Shown: positions 50,180-62,100 of the stretch, piece by piece
Layout: every line of letters starts with the position of its first letter
How positions within the stretch are numbered: position 1 is the stretch's first letter
Assembly (NCBI GenBank): GCA_948470475.1
Contig: OX419344.1
Span: 22,824,725-22,888,724 of the forward strand
Direction: 5' to 3'
Length of the DNA: 64,000 bases
DNA from: Galaxea fascicularis
Taxonomy: Eukaryota > Cnidaria > Anthozoa > Scleractinia > Euphylliidae
Made by a program: the position numbers and the translations under genes
The notes under the pieces: model-generated
The model's input: only the letters and a program-made list of their open reading frames with translations
Told to the model about the DNA's origin: nothing
Database searches by the model: none

Positions 50180-53100
50180 CGTGATTTGCCAGTGTCTCGC
50201 AGATCAATTATTTGCCTCAGCCTTCGGCTTCGGCAAATGATTGATCTGCTCGCCACTGACAAATCACCATATTTTGCTCAACCTCGTCCAATAATTGTTA
50301 ATTATGTATGGCAAATTTACCTACTATCGAAGCACAACAAAATTCAAATTGCGGCTATTGCTCTTTCATCATTCAAACATCATTGGACAATTTGTAAAAA
50401 AAATTCTTGGGTGGCCTTGGTCGGAGTAGTTGCACTATAACAGATCTGCGATAAAAGAAACAACTTACCCTGGAAATGTCTCTCAAATTGAACAAGTAGT
50501 GGATCTTGGTTGGTGTCGGCAGCATTTTTGCAACTATGGCATTGTAGATGTCAATGGTCGCCTAAAACAGAAAACAAAGCAATTACACGGGTGCTCCAAG
50601 GGAAAAAAAAAACTGGTCAACATGGCGCCTTAAAGCTTATATCTTTTTTCCTGTTTCAATCATTTGGCCATAACACAATCCTCCTGAGTCACCTGTGTCA
50701 TAAGATCTCCAAGAGGCTTCACATCTTCTTCAAAGTCCTGTAATTTCTGGTTGATCATGGTTCCAAAAATGCGCTTGATCTGACTTTCCTGAAATCCAAG
50801 AAATCAGATTTTAAGGTTATCTTTGCAAGACTTTATCGGTGTGTATGGCGTACAAGTTATTTTACCTGTGGGAAGGTCATGTTGATGAGGTTAAACCTGC
50901 TCTGCAATCGTTTGGAGATCACCATCCTTCCACCACCAGGTGGACCCATGGACGCTAACAGATGCATACCCTGAAAGTAAACAACGAAAAGAACTCTGAT
51001 TGAACTGTCACGAGTTTAGGAATTTTAAGACGAAACCATGTTCATCCAAACGATTTAGGCACCAACACGCGTATACATGGTTTCGACAGTTTTGTTTTGC
51101 AAACATCAGCTTTGAAAACGAATTTATTTCATCTACACACATACTTCCTTTCACCTGTTCCACTGTCCACATAGACACCCTTGAAAGCAGTCCAAAATTC
51201 TACTTACTTGATCATGAGAACCCTCTTTAGTCTTCATTCGTTATGTGGCATGCTTTGCAGAGGTTCAAATTTGCGTTCTCACGCAACCGCATTCCCTTCG
51301 AACGCCACAGAACGAATGAAGACTAATGAATGAATGAATTTTAACGAAGACGTCATGTTCTGTCGTCCACATGAAAACGAGACGTCTCCATGTCTCTAAA
51401 ATCTCTATTCAAGGAAACGTGTTTGAAAGTGTACGTTAAGGAGCGTTTTCATTCTTATACGTTTGGAAACAAGGCCCAATCTCCTTCTTTAAATAGACTT
51501 GTTTCAAACGAAAACGGGTCACCAGGCCCTTAACGCCCTACAGTTTGTTTCAATGGCCTGGCACCAAAGCACAATAGTCACACCTTGATGTACTTAACAG
51601 TCTGCTTCTGCCTGTCATACCAGAAACCATAGTCTAGCCACAGTCGGATGAGCTCCAGAGGAGGCTGGGAACCAAAAGTGTCTTTAGCTGGCATATTGAA
51701 GTCATCCATGAAGTTTATCAGCTGCTTGCCACCAACAGGCACGTACACGCCTTAACAGAAAGAACAACACAGGCTAAATATAACACCTGGGGGCCTCTGT
51801 AACCAATCTAGCTTGATAACCCAAGAAGGGAGAGGTGCTTAGTAGAAGTCGTCTATAGAGTCTATACTCCCCCCATAGTGCCCAGTGAGTGGCTTTCAGC
51901 TTACCTAGACACATTCATTTATGAAGTATTCCTATAGGATCAAGAAAATAATTTCTAGATTGAATACTGTGTCTCACTTTAGTTTACTGCAGCTCCCCTA
52001 GAGGCTCACGTTTTCTTTTAAACCCAGAGGAGAGGTACCCTGCAAAGCGTCTGATAATAGAATATAATAATACAATTTATGATAGGGCAATTAATAGTTA
52101 ATAATGTACCTTTGGTTCGTTTCTCCACTTTGCTTTCGATAATTTCCTGAACATTGTTAGAAGATGTCTGCAGAAAAAAAAAACGTTAAAAATTTTTTTT
52201 AAAAACTCTCAGCTGACCAACTGCAAATTATTCGTGGAATTGTGATATTATCAGATGAATTTCAACGGAATCCCATAAATTGCTTTGAAATATTTTAATG
52301 TACTATAACCAATACCAACACAAAAAGCATTTTCACTTGTAACCAAAAAGCGAATCTGGGCATTTTCCCGCTTTCTTGGTAATGGCTACACGTTGCTTGT
52401 TTACGGAAGCTTTGGCTCGATGTAAGCGGTATGTTGCACCAGTTTTCACAGTCACAAGAAATACTGAAATGAAAGTGACACTGTATGAATGTATGTAACT
52501 AAGATGTCAGCTTTCTAGTTCCACGCACCTGCGCAGACATGTTGATCACCAGCAGACTGTAAATTTTTGGATCCAGTCTCTGCAACACCTTCTGGGCCAA
52601 GGACGTCTTTCCAGTCCCCACAGGTCCTGTCAGAAGGACAGGTCGCTTAGCCTGCAGCAAGCTGTACACCAAGAAGTCGTAGCGCACAGTGTCTACAGTG
52701 GGGACCATGATCTTGTAAAACGGTATGCTATAAAGTAAATGAAGACAATGAATGAGAACAAGACCTGTTCTCAAGGAGTATGATGAATGAAACATAGTGT
52801 GATATACCAAACAACGTGTATATTTTATACATACTTAGGGGTGTAACGCCATCCACTCCTCAGTTTGTCCTCCCATAGGGCCCAGGCTTTTTGCTTCGTG
52901 TCCACATGATACTCATACACTGTGTCCTAAACAAACAAAAGTACTCAATATCACTTAGAAAATTATATTACCAAAAAATAGTCTGGACCTCTTTAGTCTG
53001 GCGAAAAATTATTCTGGCAAATAAAGCACGGATTTAGAGTTAATTATCATTACCTTGGCTGGGAATTGACCTTCAATTTCTCGAAGAAAGTTGTCCATTT

Positions 53101-56100
53101 TCTTTCTGCTGTCCTCATCCACGGAAGCACAAATGGACCAGATTAACGAGAACAAGAACCAAAGCTCGATCATACGAGGATAGCTGTCTTCATGGGGATG
53201 AACCTGTCAAAACAAAAGACAGAGAGTGACTTACTCGGAATGTCACCTGGCGTGACACTGTTACAAAAACTAGCATGATCAAGCGTGACATCATTGCACA
53301 AATAGTGTGACCTAGTATGACAGAACTGTGTAAACCCCTAACAGGTCTACCAAAGACAAGTTGATCTGACATCACATGAAACATGTGTTAAACGGTACAT
53401 CCATACAAGAAGAAGTGAATGGAAGGAAATATACTTGAACTAAAATGTTTCTACTAACCCCGTTCTCTTCAGTGGCCAGTGCGTCAAACAAGACACACAG
53501 AGAGGCCACAGAATTCAGCTCTGAGGTAGGAATCAGTTCCTTGCAGTGATGTCTTCTAAAATCCAGTACCCTGGGAACAAATTTCTCAAACAGCCTTTGC
53601 AAGTGCTCTACGGATTGCTAACAAAAACAACAATTTGACAATTATTGTTAGCAACAATAGCAGTCTCGTCAGTCTCCAACAGTAACTGACCTAAAGGCTC
53701 AAATAAAACAAGGACAGGACGTATGTATACGCAACCTCATAGAGTAGTAATGAACACATACACACCTTATCTTGTCTCTTCTCCAGCCAACAGTCAACAT
53801 AAGGTTGCCAGCCCAGATCTCTGTAATCGGTAAACACCATACCACAACGACTGACGGTAGCTGGGGAGGCCACGGCTAAGTCTTCCACCTCAAACAGCAG
53901 GGAAACCTGTATGAAGAAAAAGAAGGTGAATAAATGTAAACCATTTGGTTTCCTCAGAGTATGAGCTGTTGGTTTCATTTTGAAAAACAAAGGGTTTCCC
54001 AGGGAAACCAGCAGGTAAGCTTGTATGAAGAAAGAGAGGGTGAATAGGCTTAATTTTTCTCAGAGTAACAGCTATTAAGCTGTTGGTTTCCTCGTGAAAG
54101 TCAGGTTTCAACTACTTCAAAGGGTCTAACCTGGTCTGGCATGGCGATACGTTCACCGTTGATGAGTGTCAGAACTTTGTTGTCGTCCATGACAGAATTC
54201 ATAGACTCAATCCACAAGGTGTCCACAGGGGCATCAAACAGGATCCACTTCTCGTCTATCCGCTCGTCTGATAAACAGAAAATCACTCATCTCACTAACC
54301 CTTCACCTCAAGACAGTACATGAGCAAACGTTTGAGAAAAAAATGGCAATACTATTGGTTGAAATCTAGGAGCCATATCTTTCGCGTGGTTAAGTATGAC
54401 TAACCAGGTGAGTACAATCATGAGTTTTAAGTGACCCTGATAATGGCTTTTTCTGTTGAAAGTCAAATTTACCAACAACAGTCCTTCTCCAGACTAAATC
54501 CACCCTAACTCCACCCCTATCTGCAGCTTCATCAAAACGAGACTGTAAATACCAGTTACCTTCACTGAAGAAGAGATCTGAAGGGATTTCGAAAGCTTTG
54601 TGTAACTTTCAAAGAATTGTTGGTGAGGACGAATTTTTCTCTGTTATAAAATTTAATAGATCTCATCCTGGAAATGAAGCTTTACGAAAGGGCACTTTCC
54701 GAACTGTCTCATTTGAACTTGGAAGTTGATCTAAACCTTACATACCTGAGCAGGTCAATCTCATGACACTGGATAACACTCCATCAGTCCACTCATTTGT
54801 GTTAAGATCAAACTCGCCGTACAGTTCACCAAGTGATAAGGCCTTGGGGTTTATTGGGTACTCCTACAAAGAAACAAATGAAAACACAACACAAGCATAA
54901 ATTTATTTATGGCGGTTTGGTACACCGATGGACACCTTTTCTTTATTTATTTTTCCTTTGTTCTCTAACAGCCTCGTTTCTTTCAGCACTGATTCTATTT
55001 ACAAATATTTTTGTCACCAATGGAATCATTGCTCAAGAAGCCGTGATGACGGCAAATGCAATAAAAACACCAGAAAACAATAAGAACCGGTAACACAATC
55101 CATCTCCATGTGGCTTGTTTGTTTGTTGTCTAGTGTAAAAAAAAAATGTAAAATGATGCAATTCTAGGCTAGCGTCTGGGCAAGTGAGCTAGATAACACA
55201 AAATTAAAAAAGTGAAATGGCCGAAAAGCAGTGTAAAGAAAGCAAATAATCTCTGAAGTGTTGTTCTGGTTGGTATTTCAATAGTAGTTACTTAAAATTC
55301 TCTGACATCTAAATCCATAAACATATCTCTCAATCTTCGTACCCTGACAATGTTGAAGCCTGGTTCTCCGTCCCTCTTCATTCGTGTCATAGATGCCTGA
55401 AGAATCTTCCAGCAAACGCTTTTTCCGGAGCCTGTCTGACCAACTAACATAGTGGAGTGTCTAGGAAAATAACCAAGGGAAGTGACTTGGGTCGTTCTTT
55501 CCTTTAATAGGGCCTCGGAGTACTAAAACCGTCCACGGACATTTGAAATACATTAACTTAGAATTACAGTACCTGGAATTTTTGGTCTCGTACAACTGAA
55601 TCACCTTCAGTACCGTGGAAGGGTGTGGCTTGAGCCCAGCCTCTTTGATGTCTTTTTCTATAGCAGTGCGAAGCTGAAAATGAACAAGTTAAAGGGTTTA
55701 TGTTACAACAGTTCTTTAAGGTCATTCAAGTTCTAATGTGCTGCTTTTTTTACCTTTCCGTAGTCAATAGTAGGAGTCTCAACTCCAGGAAACAGATCAG
55801 ACACAATGCCATTAAACAGAGGCAGATCCTGAGAAGTCAGCTTGGCGATGTTCATGTCTTTCATGGACAGCAGCAGAATCTGATTAAAGACAAAACAGAG
55901 AGTTAAACAGTCCTCAGAAAAACCAGTTCTACAAGGTAGCCATGACCTGATACATACGCTAGCTAGCATTTGCAAGGAAAAGCACTTTTTGACTATTGAG
56001 TCATCTTCGAAATCGTGTGTCAAATATTACTTTGAAGCCGCCCCAAAGTTGAGGAAAGCCTGTTGCTTAGAACCAACACCCCGTTTTCAGAATGACTATC

Positions 56101-59100
56101 TGCTATTACAGCTACCTCGTTAGTACAAAAGACGTAGGGGTGCTACTGTTCCTAATGTTTTGCAAGACTACACCACTCAAGAATGAGGATTACTAGGTGG
56201 GTGCGGTCAGTAATTAGACTACACATGCAAGGTCGGCAATGGAATACTTGTCGATTGCCTTTTTCTCTTACAAGATGAGTTTTGGAATACTGTTATAGCA
56301 CTCAATTAAAAATTAGTAGCTTTTTATCTACTTAAGACTTGGTGCATACACCCTATGCATAAATGGCCGCCCTGCCATTTTTGGCTTGGTTAACTTGTCG
56401 ATAAGCAATATTCAAAATGGAGGGAAGGTGCCAATTGACAGCAAAGCAGCTAATGAGCAAATGTGGGCAAAAAGCAAATAAACGGGGATAACCATGGCAA
56501 CCTCCCACGGGTCACCTCCCCCAGGCACCTGTCACACTGAGTTCTCAGTGGAGAATAAGTATACTTACCTAGACACAAGGCCCCCCCCCCCCCCCATGAA
56601 CCACGAGGTGGGTGGGATGGGGCAAACCCAAGGCAAGGCGACAACGCAAAAGGCAAAGCAAAAACCACGAGGGCAAAGAGCAGAGCAATGGCACAACTAC
56701 GCATGCCCGCAGCGATCACCCGCTGGCCAACGGCAGATTTCCCAGTTAACTCTGATTATTGATAATCTCATTTAAATTTTTAAAAATAAGAATGTTACCT
56801 GATTACCAGGCACTACAAAATGTGTTATCTTGGGTGGTTTCAACGTTTTTGGTTAAACAGCTGCAAAGTTATGGCTCATTCAAATTTAAGAAATTTGCAT
56901 GGGAGATGATAACCTAGCCCAACTAGCCTCGCTTTCATGTTTTAGCCAGAATTCAAATGCTTATAACTTCTTGTCAAATGAGAATGTGACCTTGAAACTA
57001 CACACAAGGACTCATTTTGACAAGTTTCCTGGTATTCACTTCTTTTGTAACTTGCAGACATTTTAAAATTTTCAAAATTACAAGGCAGCCATTTATGCAT
57101 AGGGTCTATAAGCCGAACTAACCTCTTCATCAGACATGTCAGGGTTGGCTCTCTTCTTCTTGCCAGCATATCTCAACACTGAGGTGAGAGCTCTCAGACC
57201 GAAATCATAGTGATCCTGTTTGGACAGCTGTTGTACTGCCAAGGAATACAAGGTGTGTACTTTCCTTGCAAGTACCTGACAACAAAACCAAACTCAGTTC
57301 TTAACTAGAAAGACAATATAAGGCCTGGCAAGTAAATGACAGTGAGAAGAAAGGTTACCCTCCTGTAGGTTTAACTTCCAATCTGGACTCAATGTGACAT
57401 GTAGATTGATTTGTGGTTGCTCTTGCCGACTGATAAGTTTCGTTACCCCTCTCATACACGTTATTCCCTAACTATAGCTAAACACAAACATTTCACAGTT
57501 CTAATTGCTTTGGATCTGACTGATCTAAAGACATACGAAGACATCAACGATTAAAGATGTTATGAATCATCGCTGTTGTGATTTTCTTTTCACAACTGCT
57601 AAGTTGCTTTTAGAACTATAAGGATCCATCAAACCAAAGCTTTTGATCCGACAGAGGTGCTCCTCCAGAATTCCCTTTGCAATGTTATTTTCTTCCAAAC
57701 ACTCGAAATTCTAACCTTTGTGTTATTAAATCCCTCAGCAAATAAAATGATTTCTGCAATCATGGCCGAGTCTGGCACCACCATAGAGATGGGCCTGAAC
57801 ATGCTCTTCAAGTTGTCTGGTAACTCAGTTCGACCAGCATAACCTACAAAAAAGATGGAGTACAAAGTAACCACACTGAGTACTAAGAGACACAATTGAC
57901 TAAAGTGATCTCAAATGATTAACCCAACAATGGTGATTTTTAATTTGCCAATACCAAAGTCTCTAGAATGAATACTACTTTACCAGGATTCATGGTTATG
58001 AAGATGCCACAAGACCAAACGAGGTTGATTTCACGTCCTTCAAACACAAAGCGCGTAGCACCAGCTGACAGCGCGGACAAGATGGAGAGGATCTGCTGGG
58101 CCACTACAGACAACACTTCAATGTTGATACGGTTGAACTCATCAAAACAACCCCAAGCTCCAGTCTGCAAAGCAAGAAAATATCACTCTTTGAGAAAAAA
58201 CTAGAAGCAAAGTGTCTTGTCTCGTGAAATAATACAATGGCGAAGAAAATCAAAGTGGTCACTAAGTACGTTTGTGCAATTTGTGAATGACAGAGTTAGA
58301 AACCATAACCAATGCTGTAACTCTGGCCAATAGCAACAGAGGCAATCAGCGCAATGAACCAATCAGAATTCCAAGCAATTCAGTATATGCAGCGACGACA
58401 AGCGCAGGAAATCGCGCACATGCAAGTCACGATTGGTTTCGATTTTGCTCTTCATTGGTTAAAAAAGTGGCGAGAGTTTTGCCAACCAATCACTGGACCC
58501 AGCGATGAAAAGCCAAAACAAACGCGACTCACCGGCAACACTCAATTGAACACTACTCTAACACAGCTTTAACATTTAGGGACGATGAAAAGATACCTGT
58601 GCCAATCCACTGTACATGCGCCCCATGGATTTGTAGTCCAGACCCTCAGAACAGTTCACCACAATGACGTAATTACCAAGTGCTTTCCCAAGATCCTTAA
58701 CAGTCTCAGTTTTTCCGGTTCCAGCAGGTCCCTTAGGACTGCCGCCCCGATGGAGGTGAAGTGCTGTTGTCAGTGTCATGTAACATCTACGGAAAAAAAG
58801 CGAGGATGAAACAAATTTTATTTTCTGCATCTAATAGGCGCGGTCGGAAAAAACTGTGTGACAAGCTAAAGGAACGTTCATGCCACAAACAGAAAACAGA
58901 ACAACAAGATGAACGGATAGGGACACGGAAGAATTCGCAAAAACCTAAAAGAAAAGAGATATCAAACAGAAGACTCAAAATCAAATGAAGAATGATCGTC
59001 ACAGTTGTGATCGCAATTTTTACAATTGCATAAAGAAGCCTGAAAAAAATTCAGGACTTCAACGGGGCTTGAACCCGTGACCTCTCTGATTCCTTTCATG

Positions 59101-62100
59101 CGCATCATTCAATGAGCAGACTGTTTGACAAGCCGATGGCATGTAAATGTTATATCAGGGATGGAAATAACGGCCGGTGATCGGTAATTACCGATCAAAT
59201 TTGCCAGCAAAAATGAAATAACTTAATAAAATTTCACAAGAATAAAATAAAAACGTTAACTGGACAAAGCCAGCTGCCAATCACCTATCAATCTGTTTTC
59301 CCTTATTTCCATCTCTGCATATAGCAGTGAATTTATTTTAACAGCCAAATAAAAGCCATATTCGTTGTACAATAAGGCAAAAGATGATTCACATACGGTG
59401 CATACCTGTCTGTCAAAGGGGTGATAACAAGGCGACCAGAATTCCCCAAGTACTCATAGCCATACTGGAACTGGGTGTTAGTTTGCCGCACTACACAGTC
59501 ATCAATATCCTGCAACAAAAACAAATCAATCGATCAAGTCGTCCAGCGAACTGAGTACTATACCTTGGTGAACGTGTTTGTAAGATGGATACCTCTCCAA
59601 AAATAATCCCTCCCCGAATTATTACTTTCTTTTGGCGCAGAAAAATCAGTGGTCCTTCGCTACTATTCTTGAGAGCTAACAGTACAACACTGGCCCAGTT
59701 TCGGCATTGTATCTAACTGTAAACACACCTTGTCCCAATACAGTCGTAGCTGACTGAGCCATTCAAAAGCGGTTACATCACCACAGCCAGACTTGATCAT
59801 CTTTTCAATCACATCTCTGGCGTGCACTTCAATCGTAACCAGAGCTACAATCTTCTGTCGCTGGATCTTGGTCAAGTTACCACGAATCATCTCAGAAAAT
59901 TTGTTCAGCATGGAGATCTGCAGTGCAAAGTGGAAATTTAATACGAGTATGAGAATAATAAGGTTGATGCAGTAACATTTCTTGCTGACCTGTTTCTTCT
60001 TCAGACTCTTCAAAGCTTTCTTGTCTCCTCTTTCTTTAGTGCTGGCAAGTGCCTTGGTACAATCACTGGTCCACTGCATCTGACTTGACGTGATTGTCAA
60101 CTAAAACAAAAGTAAGTTGTTATGGATAAGCTCGCATTGTATTCGATAAACTGAGGATCCAGTCCATCACAGAATCAGCTCAGAAGGGTTCGTTTAGGTG
60201 GAACCTATTATCTGGTACTTATCAATGAAAGACGCAATGTAACACTGTCCAAATACGATCATGATGTAGTCAATATTCATTTTACGCTCACAACACATAT
60301 CTTGTGGTGTATGTAATTTTGTGTGTCAGGAAGAAAAGTCACAGCTTTTCCAGCTTTTCGGTGATAAACTTAGTAAATCGAACTCTGTTTATCAATGCGT
60401 TCAATAATAAAACAATTATACTTATGCCAACTCAGTCAATAGCCTCGTCAGCTAAGTTTAACTATAACTCAGAATGATGTATATGAAATAAATCATATGT
60501 GAACTGCGGTAATGAAATCAAGTGAAGGATGATCCTCCCAGTTGTGAACGCAATTTTATACAATTGCGTGAAGAAGCCTGAAAAAAATTCAGGACTTCAA
60601 TGGGGTTTGAACTAGTGACCTCGGTGCGATGCTCTAACCAACCGAGCTATGAAGCCATTGACGTTGGGAGCAGGTCAACTGTAGGTTCATATGTTCCCGT
60701 AAAAGAGATGCTTCCAACTTCAACGGATTGACTCTTTTTTTTTGTGATATTAGTGCCTGCCTCTCCAAGAAAGAGCCATCCACCGATACTACAAAACAGC
60801 GTCTTCAGAGTTTTGAAACTCAGGCACCAAAAAGTCTTCACTCACCTGCCCCGCCCATTCTTTGACCCACTTGTCACGTTTACTAGTGTTTTTCTTCAGA
60901 GCGAGCCTGCACTGCTTCAGCAGTTCCTTAAGTGTCCAGCGCATGCTCCGTTCCACATCACAAAGCCATGCCTAATGGATAAAGATGTAAGAAAAACGTT
61001 TTACAGTTCAACTGAGTGCAAGAATGCAAAGCCAGTCTGGATATGCCTGTTACTGTACTACAAGTGATACCTAAGACATACAGGGGTGAGTAAGGGGTAG
61101 CTTGGTACCTAAGACATATCTTATTTACTCTTTTTTGTCCTAATGCATACCTCAACTGGTCCTTCCAAAAGAACAGAATGTCCAAACTCCACAAATTCTC
61201 CCTCCGCTGAGTACATTCCAACTGCCTCGGTCTTCTGTGTGATGCCCATCTTTTAAACAAAGAAGAGGGCAACAAATTTCCAATTCAGTAATTCCTCCTT
61301 ACCTCAACAACAACATTTTCATGTACCAAGATTTAAACATATTAACTAGCAAAGTTGGCCCTAAGAGTTACAGTGCTCATCGAGACAGCACACTTCGAAA
61401 ATGAACATTATTTACAAATGACAACAAACTAGATTGGGTCAGAAACGGCAAAGAGAAAAACAAGTACAAAAAGCACCTACACACACAAAAGGTGAAAAGA
61501 TGAAGAGATGAAAAGAGGAGCCAACAGATGGACACTATTAGGGATCACAAACTGACTGACCAAGAGGGGAAGAGAGCGCTGAAAAGATTTCGGCTCATCA
61601 GCCTTCTCTAATGTGACTGTAAGTGTACGTAGCTGTGTTATTAAACCCTGTTGCATCTTTCTAATACTGTTACAATTTAAGAACAGCTACCACCCCAGTG
61701 TATTCAAGTAGGTGTAATAAAAGAAAAGGTATAGACTAAGACAAAAACAACCTATGGAAGGGAGAGGTGCCACAAATCAAGAGCCATTGATACACAAACA
61801 GAGTAAAGCTTTTTAATTGTCACCTTTGCCATCTTGAGAGATTTGATGTTGTCAAAGCACTTCTTCAGGTGAGGTTGAACCTTTGAAAACAAACAGAGTG
61901 CATCACCCTTTCAGTATAAAGCAAATAAATAAACGATAAATAAATAAATAAATATTGCTTGATCAGTAATACAGCACGTTTGATATACTGGAACATATTT
62001 GCTTTCCTTTAGTACTTAACCTTTTCATTCCCAATATCAATTTGTATATTCTTCTTACAGCTCTTACAGTGAAACCCCGCCATACGACCACCCCGTCATT

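Noticed and set aside
60600..60655. A possible tRNA gene
   Set aside because: Box A and box B are tRNA-like, but the sequence continues into a SINE body shared with other copies and lacks a clean acceptor stem.
61586..61601. Minus-strand CTGATGAGCCGAAATC resembling a hammerhead core
   Set aside because: There is no room for helix II between CTGATGA and GAAA, and no GTC or pairing flanks follow.
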